In this document: piece by piece, positions 1-11,472 of the stretch
How positions within the stretch are numbered: the first letter of the stretch is position 1
Layout of the letters: each line of letters opens with the position of its first letter
Origin: Purshia tridentata
Taxonomy: Eukaryota; Streptophyta; Magnoliopsida; Rosales; Rosaceae
Length of the DNA stretch: 64,000 nt
Assembly (NCBI GenBank): GCA_003254885.1
Contig: QANT01006469.1
Location: forward strand, 1-64,000
Direction: 5' to 3'
Made by a program: the position numbers and the translations under genes
The notes under the pieces: generated by a model
What the model was told of the DNA's origin: nothing
Database searches by the model: none
What the model saw: the letters and a program-made list of their open reading frames with translations, nothing else

Positions 1-942
1 TAATAAAATAAATTGTACTAAGTTTTACTACTTAAGGGGGTGCTATTGGTGCAACCGATCAATGGGTTGTTGCTTCTACTGATCAATCGGGGGTACAACA
101 ACACAATGTGCATGAGTGATTATTATTAATAGTACATACTAAATGCATACACTTGTTTACTAATATTACAACACAGGGATTTTTTTTTTGGCCACTTAAC
201 ACATGGATTAATTATATTATACCATATAATAGTGTTATAATTATACATAATAATTTATCACTTGTAATGGTTTTTATTTTGATAGTGATGCGGGATTCAT
301 AACTCATGGATCTCTTTTATCTTGAGAGGATGCCATTGAGGCTGGTAAAAATGGGTATTGGGCCTACAAACACTCATAAGAAAAGGATGTTGGGCTTTTG
401 ATGATAACATGCAAACGCTCCAATGTGAGGCGCCTACTAAAACCAGAAAAGTAAGTACCGAAGCCCAAACGACCAGCTGTCCACGTGTTTAAAATCAAAA
501 TCTTGGGCAGCACGCGTTGCTTGAGGCCATGCGACTCACTCAAAACTCGTCCGATTTCCGCAGCGTCATTCAACGACCTATCCACAGGCCAGAGGGCAGA
601 GCCACAGACCGACCCACTCTACTAGCCCACCTTCTTCAATTTACACCCAAGTCCCAACCCTTGCACACACAGACTTCTGAGTATTTTATTTTATTTATTT
701 ATTTTTTTACAGAGAGAAGCAAACAGAAGCTTTTAGAGAGAGAAAGAGCGGAAAGGAAATTAAATCAAACGTACAAATGAAAAATCCCCAATTCTGAATG
801 GAAACCCTAGCCCTAACCCGGATCTCTCAAATCGGACCCTCCATATTTGTCTCTCTTCGGATCATCCGTTCCTCACTGTTCTTTGCTGGAGGCTGAGACG
901 ACTCATCTCTATCGTTCACATAAGGAGAGCAACCCAGAGAGA

Positions 943-986
<44 letters not shown>

Positions 987-1003
987 GCGTGGTTGTGCGT
1001 GTT
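1..1003 (+). promoter_or_regulatory. Upstream region and 5' leader of the PWWP gene
   Basis: No gene is supported here. The first 300 bases are AT-rich. Site II-like TGGGCT/AGCCCA words lie near 390 and 463, and a CCACGTGT G-box-like word begins at 481. A telo-box (AAACCCTA) at 802-809 is followed by further CCCTAACCC. A (GA)n tract lies just before the start codon. The layout is that of a constitutively expressed plant gene with a leader of a few hundred bases. Short open frames in both directions here lack codon character. Confidence 0.55.
947..983. repeat. (GA)18 microsatellite in 5' leader
   Basis: An uninterrupted GA run ends about 20 bases before the PWWP gene's start codon, so it lies in the mRNA leader. 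It makes spurious Arg-Glu and Ser-Leu open frames on the two strands. Confidence 0.9.
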
Positions 1004-4000
1004 ATGGGGAGTACGGAATCAGGTGCAGGCGATTTCAGCGTAGGATCGATCGTGTGGGTGAGGAGGAGGAACGGGTCGTGGTGGCCGGGGAAGATAGTGG
1101 GGCCCGAAGAGCTCTCATCTTCGCATCTCACATCGCCTCGCTCTGGGACCCCCGTCAAGCTTCTTGGTAGAGAAGACGCCAGTGTGTACGTCTCTCATAG
1201 CCTTTTTTTTATTTTTAAACTTTTTCTCCGAGTAAAAGTTTTTTTTTATTTTAGTTGTTGGAATCTAATTCATGTTATTGTGGGCAATTTGTTAAAATGT
1301 TGGGTTATGATTGAATATCTATCTTACAAATAAGAAAATCAATGAACTTTAGCGACTCGCTGGTCCTGTTTGTTGTATGAGATGAGTAGAAAAGCGTTCT
1401 TGTTGTTTTACTTGAAGAAATTACAAAATCCAGCGGCCAAACTCGTGTATAGGATAGTGAGATAATTGAGAGGAGATCTTGGAATGGAAAGGCCTTGATT
1501 AGACGTACTCTTCAACATCTAGTGAAATAGTAAAAGCCAGTAATCTAACCCAATTCTATGCATACCTTCTTACACCTTGTATGTGATTGTTTCTCAAAGA
1601 ATAAAGAACCAAACCCCATAAAATGTAGACCTTTCACATTTTAAAGATGAGAGGTACAGGTGCTTTGCATGTGTCTGAACTTATTGCCTTAATATGCAAG
1701 TACTCACACACACATATGCGTGCTTGCACACACACATGTTTGCATAGTGTGTTTTGGGATACAACGGATGATGCCTATAAATCGTCCCTGGTTGTGTAGA
1801 CATGTAATTGACTGGTTAAGATGGTCAACGATATGATGATAAGGTATCTCTTCTTATGATGAGAGCAGTGGAATCGTTTGGGTTTTGAAGCTTATGGATG
1901 TTCCCATATTTTGTTTTCTTTTGCTTTTTGTTTTTGTCTGGGGCTGGCTTTAGCCTTGCATAGTTGTATGGTACAAAAAGACATAACAAATTGCACCTAT
2001 TTCACCTACTGCCTGCCTCGTTTGCTTATCTACCAAGTGGCATACAAATTTCTTTGAGAAATTAATTAACATCAATTTTACTAAATATGTTATTCTAGTT
2101 GGGTAGTTCTTTTTGTTTTAAAAAAGAGTTGTAACAAAGTGTAATTCACCATTGTTTATTGTTGGCTGCTTTGATTTTAACTACATTTTCCTAATAAGGA
2201 TATTTGTTGTGGTATTCTTCTCAGTGATTGGTACAATTTGGAAAAATCCAAGCGTGTTAAGGCATTTCGGTGTGGTGAATTTGATGATTGTATTGAGAAG
2301 GCTGAATCCTCGCAGGGTATGCCGGTAAAAAAAAGGGAGAAATATGCACGTCGAGAAGATGCTATTCTTCATGCACTTGAACTTGAGAAGCAACTAATGA
2401 AGAAACAAGGAAAGTTAGGTACAACTTCTGAACGCATGAACAGTAAATTACCTGGTTCTGTGAAAAAGGGGTTAGTTATATCTTCTGAGAGTTTGGGAAA
2501 TGACAATGTAAAACTTGGAAACTCCAAATCACTTAAGTTTTCTAAGCGATTAGATATGTCAGATGAGATTATAGGCAGTCCTCTGCAAAAAGCCAAAGAG
2601 GGAAATCAACTGAGTGGTGAAGATGATCATTCTGAAGTCATACCTAGGATGAGAGGCTTGCAGGATTTTGGTCTCAAAATTGCCCCTTCAAAGCGAAAAC
2701 ATTCATCTTATGTTGCTTCAAACGGTTCTTTGAAACCCACAGTTGATGGTACCGTTCAAACTCCTGCTTATGGTGGTCTTAGCATGGGAGGAACAAGTCA
2801 TGTGAATGGTAAACATTCTTTTGAGCAAAGGAGAAGGTCACATGAGGGGTTGAGTGATGAATTTTTGGTCAGGAGACCTGATAAACGTCGTCCTCTTGTC
2901 CAAGTCTTGCAGAATAGTGCAAAATTAGCAGTCCCACAGTCCTTGCAACCTGATAATGCTACTGTTTCTACTTCTGTTTCAGGAGTGGAGCAGACGGGAG
3001 CTATTTGCAAAGCAAAGAGGAGTAAATGTGTATATTTGCCAGCTGAGTCTGGTGAATCCTTGGAGTATGAAGCAGCTCCTTCAAGCCATCTTGAGATCTC
3101 AGATTCTCTGGTTGGTAGTCGCCCTCATGCCGAGTCCTTGATTGAAGAGAACACTTCTGGTTTTACAGAAGATGAATCTGATTCTTCTGAAACAGAGTCT
3201 TCTGAGTCCGAATCTGATTCTTCTGAGACTGAACCAGATATGGACGAAGAGATGCCATTACTTTCAGGTTTAGCTTTTACATTTCTAATGTTGTCTATTA
3301 TTTGTTTATCTAGTTGCGAGATTTTGCCATTGTAATAGTTGTGGTGCTCATATATATTAGGAAGATCAGCTCTATATGATCCTAGCTTATAATGTATCTT
3401 CTACATGAATGTTTTTAGCCCATCTTTTTGCAGTTTCCTCTTTTAATAGTAGGTATGTATATCATATATTTCTTACTGCCATTAATTATATATATATTTG
3501 TAACATTACCTTGTAACATATCTTATCCTGCCATATGCTAATTCTCTTAGTTTTCTGATCCATCTGATAAAACAAATCTTAGTTGGTAATCCTTCTACAT
3601 ATCTCGTGGTGGTTGCTATTCGTGCTGTAGTATATTTCGTATGCATATCATCAGTTATTACTGGTATCAAAATATTTTTTTTGGGTACCATTCCAAGAAT
3701 GCATCTATTCTGCCATATGGCACTGTTGCATCATTCCTTATTTTTTCTTATTTGTATTATACATTGTACTTTTTGCCATTATAACTTGTGAAATTCACTC
3801 ATTTCATGTCATTGACTTGGTATTCTGAGCTTTGGCCTCAAGTGCTCATAATGGCTTTGCCAATTCATTTCTATCATACTCTAAATCTTGGATGTACATG
3901 TACCTATAGAACCAGAAGTGGGAAGATATGAAGCACAAGAGCATGGAAGCATGGTTGGTGTTGAGCCTGATGAATCAACACATTCTGGTGACATGTCTCA

Positions 4001-5173
4001 CCTCTATACTCATGACCCTTTATTTGCTAGTGAAGCGGTGTCCAAATGGCAATTGAAAGGGAAAAGGAATATCCGCAATCTTACAAAAAGGTCAATGGAT
4101 GCAAGTGATGGAAAAGGTTATTTTTATGGACCATATTCTGAAGAAAAGGTATGTGCTTTCAGCCAAAGGTTGTTAGAGTTCCAAGTTTCTGTAGATCTAG
4201 TGATTTTAATGATGGTCCTCATAGGGCTAATGTGGATAAAAATGATTTTCAGCCTGAGATGATTGGACAGGACGATGGATGCTCCTTGATGTCTAGAGCT
4301 GCATCAAAGAGTCGAAACAGTGTTGGTCAGAACATGATTGATTGGGAGGACTGGACCTGGGAGGATAGATCTGCCTGGAATGAATACTGGGATATCAAAA
4401 GAGATCGCTTTCACCCGGTATATGATGGTCGTTATCATTATCGCAGGAGGCCGAGATACTTGATAGATGTGGACTTGAAGGTCCAGGCAAGTTACCAAAA
4501 AGAGCCTGTTCCTATTGTTTCTCTGATGAGCAAGTTAAACGGGAAGGCAATAATAGGGCACCCAATCCAAATTGAAGCCTTGGAAGATGGTTCATCGAAC
4601 ACTCTTCTTTCGACAATTGATGATTTTGGGGATGAAGCAATTGACAATGATGGGACTACGACACTTCCACATGCATGGAGGACTGCAAGGAGGACAGCAA
4701 ATGTTCGAGTCCCGCGTCCTCATTTATCGTCTGCATTTGATGGTGATGAAGCTGCTGATGACATTCCCTTTTTAGATGAAGGTAGACCACCATTTAAGAA
4801 ATTAAATATAGGGAGTTCCAGTCACAAGGCAAGCCAGGTTAAGAGGAACCTTCCTCACAACTCCCGGCTTCCCAGTGATAGGAAGATCTCAAAAAAGGTG
4901 ACCAAGAAAGTAAGCTTATCGTCTAGCCAGAAAACGAGGACTTTATCTTCATTAGCCATTGAACAGAATTTTAGTAACAAGCCAATACATCATGATAGCA
5001 GTAGTTGTCAAAGAGATGGGCTGATCAAACCGGAGTCTTCTGGGCCCACTACCGTAGCTTGCATACCTGTGAAGTTAGTATTCAGTAGGTTACTTGAGAA
5101 GATCAATAGGCCGCCATCAAAAGCAGTTAGTAAAGCGGTTTTATTGAATAGCGATGCGGAGAGAAATTCATGA
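1004..5173 (+). CDS. PWWP domain-containing protein (At1g51745/At3g21295-like)
   Basis: Likely nuclear chromatin-associated protein; PWWP domains bind methylated histone tails and DNA. Exons are 1004-1185, 2225-3267, 3910-4148 and 4253-5173, giving 794 aa. I chose ATG 1004 because it directly precedes the PWWP domain; the in-frame GTG upstream is not a plausible plant start. Residues 12-31 hold the domain's first strand with GSWWPG at 24-29. The rest of the domain continues after the first intron (DWYNLEKSKRV). Exon 2 is Lys/Ser-rich and ends in an acidic Asp/Ser/Glu run. The last exon carries a conserved tail with DLKVQASYQKE and a terminal CIPVKLVFSRLLEKIN. The exon 3/4 join is uncertain. 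A 104-nt intron (4149-4252) restores frame. So does dropping only 14 nt (4149-4162), giving 824 aa, and a single-base sequence error is also possible. No biochemical role is firmly established for this plant family. Confidence 0.85.
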
Positions 5174-6774
5174 TAGATTTACTTGTACATTGTTATATAA
5201 GTACAATAAATTTATACTGCTAGCATACCATTTATTGCTAATCTCTTCTTTCCGGACAAGCAATACCCACCTGGACCCCATAAGACAGCATTTCTGCTGT
5301 CTTTTTGAATAATCAGATGAAGCAGGTAACCGAGGAAGCAGCCATGTACAGCAAGCAGAGAGGTTGTCAACTACTATTTGCTGGATATGGATTTCTGAGG
5401 ATTTGAAGGAACAAAGCTCATGCGTGGTAGCCAGGAAATGTAGTAGGTATAGATAGAATTCACAGGGAAATGTACATTTATTTCCATACAAGGTTATGTA
5501 TCTTGGTCTGTTTTTCTAAACTAATTCAAGAAATATAGAGAAATCTGAAATGGTGGGGAATCTTTTGTAGATGTTCTATTGAATTTGTAGTTATCTAGTT
5601 ATCAGATTAATGAGGCAGGAGATATGGTCCACTGCAAGGGCAATTTAATTAAGTGTTGTAGATATTCCATTCCCTTGGTGTTCTCATCTGTAAGGCTGGT
5701 TCAAGCATTACCTTTTTGAGATTTTGTAATATAGTTAGAAACTGTTTTTGTTACTCTGTAGTCTGTCCTATGCCTTTATTTTTTATTAAAAAAATAATAA
5801 TTATTCTGCATATATTTTGTTGAAATTATACAATCCAAGCAAAATTTACAGGTGGGGTTTCTGCAATTAGCATTATCTACTGGAGAAGATAGTGCATACT
5901 ATTGTTGTACACCGTCTTCTTTACGTGGGGGGTTATTTTTGAGCAGAAAAATATATGTAAAGACGGGTGGGAATTGGAATTTCATTTGTTGGTCAAATTT
6001 AGAAGGGCTGTGGGTCCAACTGTTAATTTAGATTGGGCTTGATTCAGTCAGTTTCACGTTGGGATTCAAATTGAGATATTGGGCCGGCCCAAATTGCATA
6101 CGGATTAAAAATGGAAAATCATTTCCGTCCTATCGGTCCACACTGGGACTTTCCTGCATCGCTCACAACCTCACACCAGTGGGGAAGTGGGTTTGATCGT
6201 TGGATCACACCGCAGTGGATCCGAACCCTTTTGGAAAGAGGTTCACTTCACTCATGGTCTAATTCACAGGTAGAACCGTAGGGACCGTAGAGGGAGTAAA
6301 GCTTGGACGTTTGATCACAGAGACAGAGAGAGCTGAACCAAAACGGGTGAGTTCGTTTTCCTCTAACCTCTAAATAAAGAAAAGAATGTTGTGTTTCTTG
6401 AAAACACTTCTGAAATCAAATTTTATTGAGATAAAATGGTTGCATTTTCCCGATTATTTCGGTGTTCTAAAAAAGTAAATTTTGGTTCTTGAACACTGAA
6501 TACTATCATACGGCATGCTCGGTTCTGGGTGGAAAACAATTTCTTTTTCTTTTGATATCTTGGTGGAAAACAATTGAAATAATAAAAGAAAAAATATAAC
6601 TTTTCGAAGCTTACTTAAGCATTGGTATAGATTGTAAACTGTTTCGTTCATCTTCTTAATTTGGTTTTGTTTGATAATCGAAAGATTCTTCTTTTCTCTT
6701 TTTTATGCGTACTCATTACATTCTTTGGTTTGATTAACACAAAACATGAAAATATGTGGCAGTAATTATAAAAG
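5174..6774 (+). promoter_or_regulatory. 3' region of PWWP gene, then scramblase promoter and leader
   Basis: The first several hundred bases are probably PWWP 3' UTR. From about 6000 the sequence turns promoter-like, with a perfect 14-base palindrome made of two site II elements at 6079-6092. A likely leader intron runs from a GTGAGT donor at 6348 to an AG before TAATTATA near 6761, ending just before the start codon. No other gene is seen. Confidence 0.5.
6079..6092. promoter_or_regulatory. Palindromic double site II element
   Basis: The palindrome TTGGGCCGGCCCAA reads as TGGGCC on both strands. Site II motifs (TGGGCY), bound by TCP factors, are typical of plant genes for ribosomal, mitochondrial and cell-cycle proteins. 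It lies about 700 bases before the scramblase start codon and about 270 before the proposed leader intron. Confidence 0.6.
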
Positions 6775-8096
6775 ATGAACTGGAAAAGTGGTTGGCGTTG
6801 CCTCGCCAAATGTGGTTCGCCCTTCTCTTATGCTAGAAAACCTCATCAGAATGTTCTTCATGACAATGAAAGCATTCGAGTCCGTTGCGGTTTTCAGTCT
6901 CAAAGAGCAAGTCTACCAGCAAAATCATGGCTTCATGATGGCTTGGGTGCTACTGTGACTGCAGATTTTCAAGATTTTCAGCAGAGGTTGGGGTCAAAAA
7001 ATAGCCGGATATCCTTATCTCGGCAATTTGGGCACAAGGCTTCTAGTGATTCTGACTTGAACAGGGACCTCCTTGTACAGCTCTGGGTTGCAGATGAGAA
7101 AATGAAACAATCTAAAAGAAAAAGAAGAGGGAAAGCTGGTAACTGTCGTAGTGAACAACTAACATACCACCATTCATCCGATCGATGGTATTCAGGTGCA
7201 TCTGTTACTGAAGCAGACTCTTTTGGTCTGGGTAGACCGGTACTGAACCAACCACCTCCAAGCCAGTCCATCTCGGGATTCCTGAAGCCTGAATCTCCAG
7301 AAGAGGTCAATTTTTGGCTCCCTTTTTTCTTCCCACACTAAGAAATTCAGCTTCAAAATTTATTCACAGAGCTGCAATCACATAATTTACCATGCTTAGG
7401 GTAACAATTTTTGTAGCAAGTATCTTTGCTTAAACTAGAATGATTGCTTTTACTGTTGGAGATACATTCTCATAAATGAACATGCTATAATTGTTGTGCC
7501 ACATTTTCTTACTTCTGCTTATCTTTTCAAGTTTCTACCATCCGAATTATTCCTCATTATGACTAGTTTGAGTAACATGAAAATGTCTTACTCGCCACTC
7601 CTTGTGTTTTTAGGCCCAGGTGATGCCTCTTCTTGCTAGATCAAATATGCTGATTACTAGGGATATAGAGTGGGCAAATCTTGCACTTGGCTTTGAGCAG
7701 GTGATTCTTGTTTCGTTCTTCTATGTGCTAATTTTAAGCACATTCTGTCATGGTCAGAAAGCTAATGCTTGAAATTGCTTGTCTTGTATTTTTAATTTAG
7801 ATTTGCTGATATTTTGTGGTGTTTGAGAATATGAGATTACATATTTGGTCACTTTTAAATTGTCAAATTGGCTTCTATTGAAAGCTCTCTCTTTTATTTC
7901 TATTTTGTCCCCTCCCCCTCAAATTGTTGGCCTTGAATGTTCAGCCAATCTTTTCTGAATTTAATTGGTCTGATGTATCCATTTCAAATATTTCTTGAGA
8001 ACTAAGTCAATTTTAAAAGTTTGTAGAACTTCATCTGAGTATACAGGTTTTAAAACATTGAGTAAACAAAGTTTTAAAGTATGGTTAACAGATGCA

Positions 8097-8134
<38 letters not shown>

Positions 8135-10458
8135 AAAATAATGTGTGCTTGTCTGCTCTGCTATATGATATTCCCTCTGGGAGTATATCATTTTCTCTCA
8201 ATCTGGCATTTCTTGGGCACTTCCTATTCCAACTTTTAATTCATTTTCTTGGCTTCTAGTGGTACTTCTGATACTAATTGTATTTGACATAATTCCAGGA
8301 AAATCGGTATGCAATAGTAGATGTGTGCTACCCAAAGTCGGTGAGTAATCATTATAATTCATTTCATCCTCTTGAGCTTTCCCATACAAGAAGTTTTGGT
8401 TTTAAACTAATGGCTCATTTCCTGTTGCTCAATGTTGTTTTGTAGCCTGTAGGTTTTATTCGTGAGCAGAGTAATGTCATTGCTAGACAGGTACATTCTA
8501 ATCTAATCTTTATATATTATTTTTAAATTCTGCATTTTGCTGATGTTCTGTCATGTACAGTATTTTTAGCATGAGCATGAGCATGAGCATGATATTGTTA
8601 GTAATTTATTTTATTTTTAAAGTATTAATCTCACTAGTTAAAGTTGAGATGCCAGTCCAAATTATGGAGTTACATCCTGTTGGCCACTTGTTGCTTTTTG
8701 TGCTTTATGTTATCTTGTAGAGGTTTTGCTGCTGATGCTTGTTTTTTATTTTGCAGGTGCTTCGCCTGAGACGGCCTTTTGTTGCTTATATAACTGATGC
8801 CATGGGTAATGAGCTCTTTAGGGTAAGGAAATAGTGCTGATTTTTCTTCTTTTTTCTTTTCAACAGTGTAAGAATTTGGAAGATGCTCTATTTTGGATAT
8901 CAATATTTTCCAGCTTGAGCCCACATTTTATCTTATTTAGGTTCGCAGGCCTTTTTGGTGGATAACCAGCTCAATTTATGTAGAGATCAATGGTAAGGTA
9001 TGACAATTTGATATATTTCCTGTTCTTGTTTGTGACATTATTAAAGATTGTTGTGCATGTAAAATAGTATCTGGTTGTTGATTGTGTTGGATTTCTGCTA
9101 CTCTCTAGGAAGTTGGTGTGGTTCACAGACGATGGCATCTTTGGAGGAGGGTGTATGATTTGTACCTGGGGTAATTTCCAATTGCACATTGTTGCCTTAC
9201 GCTGTGTTGTTGTTGAAACTGTGGTCTTATTCTTGGTGTTCTGCCTTGTTTTCATCCATTGCATGTAACCCTAAGATCAAATTGTTTGCAGGAATAAGCA
9301 GTTTGCAGTTGTTGAAAATCCTGGCTTCTGGCATTGGACTTTTACTTTGAAGGACATTGATGGGGGAGTTCTGGCTGAGATAGATCGTGACTGGAGGGGT
9401 TTTGGCTTTGAGGTTGTTTCATTGTCCTTTTTTTTAATTTTTAACCATAGGTTGTTTCACCGTCTAAATGTAGATAAATGTAGTCAATTCTGGTGCTCTT
9501 TTTTTCACCTCTTCACTGTTTCATATTCAAAAAAATTGTTCCATAGAGAAAAGGTAAAAGAAAATGAGTTTTGGGAGTTTCATGGCAAATTTGATTTTAT
9601 GATATCATGAATCATTTTATTGTGGTTCAGCTTTTATGCATATTTAGATTTCCTTGTCAAATTATCTTTTTCACTGGATAAACTTCAAAGCATATTGGGT
9701 TGAGATAATAACATTAACAGTAGCCTAATGCTTTTTCTGCCAAGGCTCTCTTATTGTATTTTCAAGTTCAAATATCGGTTTTTGCGTGGCCTGTCGGCAG
9801 ATTATGCTGCAAACATAACAACTAATGTTTCATTATACTTTCATATCATACAGCTTTTTACTGATGCGGGGCAATATGTGATCCGGTTTGGGAGATCTGA
9901 TCCCGTCTCCAAGACTGGCCGTGCTAGTCAGGTAGAGTACCCAATTGAAAAATATGTCTTCATTACTTTTGTTCATTCCATTTAATCTTCTTCCTACTTT
10001 TTAATGGCAGGTTGAAGAATTGGAAGTCATTCGCCCACTGACACTGTTGGAGAGAGCTGTAGCTGTTGCTCTTGCTATATCATTGGACAATGACTACTTT
10101 TCAAGACATGGTGGATGGTAAGCATTTCTTAAAACACCATTGCTAGAATGTTTAATGGAGGTTCTGAGTTCTGACTTCGTTATGTATTTTCACATCATTA
10201 CTCTTGATCAAAGTAACTGCTTGTGCTATAAGAATTTAGAATCAATCCCAATTTATAAACTTAGACACTCCAAATTCTGTCACCTCCCCAATGTTTTTGT
10301 AGTTCTGTCTTGGAAATTTTAATTTTTATTCTCGACCTTGTATATCTTGGAGATTTTTCAGTACATTAGAATGCACACTAATTTTGTTTGCATGTGTGTT
10401 CTTTCTTTCTTTCTTTCTTTCTTCCAGGGGATTACCGTTTATTGCTGTAACCGAGTAG
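6775..10458 (+). CDS. Phospholipid scramblase family protein (AIM25/At2g04940-like)
   Basis: Member of the LURP1/scramblase superfamily; plant and yeast (Aim25) relatives are mitochondrial and proposed to act on lipids or membranes, with no proven plant reaction. Exons: 6775-7305, 7614-7700, 8299-8340, 8446-8490, 8757-8822, 8941-8997, 9109-9170, 9292-9412, 9854-9931, 10011-10117 and 10428-10458, totalling 408 aa. Residues 1-175 are a basic, variable N-terminal part that could be a mitochondrial presequence. The scramblase core then runs with RPFVAYITDAMGNELFRVRR, HRRWHLWRRVYDLYLG, ENPGFWHWTFTLKD, IDRDWRGFGFE and a final FSRHGGW-GLPF. The terminal coding exon is only 31 nt. All junctions are GT-AG and in phase. 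Family assignment is secure; substrate is not known. Confidence 0.92.
8101..8133. repeat. (TC)16 microsatellite in scramblase intron 2
   Basis: A pure CT run in the middle of a roughly 600-base intron. Not near either splice site. Confidence 0.9.
8568..8594. repeat. (AGCATG)4 minisatellite
   Basis: A hexanucleotide AGCATG is repeated four times in scramblase intron 4. Confidence 0.75.
10401..10427 (+). repeat. (CTTT)5 microsatellite forming a 3' splice-site tract
   Basis: Five perfect CTTT units run directly into CTTCCAG, so the microsatellite is the polypyrimidine tract of the last scramblase intron. Length variation would alter acceptor strength for the 31-nt final exon. Confidence 0.8.
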
Positions 10459-11472
10459 GTCTGGCTGGCTGTGCGGACGAGAATCCTTGTGGTTATGTGT
10501 TCCTTAGTAATATGTGAGGGCTTGAAAAAAGGCCTGGCTGCTTCTATGCTTCTTTAGAGGTGTTCTAGTGGAGATGCTATGTTTTTTATTCTTTTAAGCA
10601 GAGGATCATATTGCCTCGTAAAGACCCTATCTTGGTGTTCACAAGTCACTTCTGTGCAGCATAGAGACATGCCGAATACATGAAAGAAGACAACTTTTTA
10701 ATGACAAAATGTGTATATAAGTTGTCACCCTTGATTAGCAACTTCTTACTAATTTGATCACATCATATCTTTAACTTGGACATAAACTCAGTTATCCAAT
10801 AACTCAAATTTGAATTCGGGATTTGCATTTCAACTGACAACTTAGAAAATTATAACAATGTTTTTCCATATAAGATTAAAATAGGTCATGAGTTCTATTG
10901 TATTAATATAGTAATGTACTAAAAGACGAAATATGTTTTTGGGAATCAAGGGATGTACATAGTTCCACCAAATTTAGGCCTGTATTTACTTCGCTTAGAA
11001 ATACTTATATCTTCTTTCTTTTGGGTCCTGTGAAAAGATTTGCAACTATTAAGTAATAACAATGAATTAATACTTATTTTTATGTGTCGCTTAGTATCAG
11101 AAGCCGACAAATTGGGAAAGAATTCAGAGGACTATAAAAGAGCAATGCTTGTGAAATTCATGGCTTAAACTGTCAGTCTATCACCCAATAAGCAAATTCC
11201 TTTACCTTTCATAAGGGCGTGTACCAAACGTGGGCTAATGCCTAATACACCCCCTGGAATTCGCAAACCAAACGCGTCCTAATCATGTCAACCTTTCCGT
11301 GTGTGTTTTGGTTACCAAACATTTCCATAGTTTGCATCACGCCTATACCATGACCAAAGAACTTCTAATATAATAACATTTCGGGCTCAGTTCTTTCTGG
11401 ATTTTGCATGTACAGTCACGAATGTGTATGAAGTTTGTTCTTTGTAGATTCATTTGATTGGTGGGACAGAAT
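10459..11472. other. Intergenic: scramblase 3' region and gluconokinase promoter
   Basis: AT-rich. The first 250 bases are probably scramblase 3' UTR. A possible tiny Tourist-like remnant lies at 11215-11279. I see no other gene. Confidence 0.5.
11215..11279. mobile_element. Possible PIF/Harbinger (Tourist-like) MITE remnant
   Basis: A 65-base block begins GGGCGTGTACCAAACG and ends ACCAAACGCGTCC, giving rough terminal inverted repeats that match at six of the first eight positions. TAA sits on both sides, the 3-bp duplication usual for this superfamily. It is short and degenerate, and TAA flanks are common in AT-rich DNA, so this is only a candidate. Confidence 0.3.

Noticed and set aside
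517-780. An 87-codon frame upstream of the PWWP gene
   Set aside because: No recognisable protein, low-complexity end, and it lies in the promoter/leader.
847-1170. Open frames on both strands across the GA tract
   Set aside because: They are Arg-Glu or Ser-Leu runs made by the microsatellite, and overlap the real PWWP exon 1.
4149-4162. A 14-nt intron
   Set aside because: It has GT and AG ends and keeps frame, but is far too short for the spliceosome; kept only as one rival explanation.
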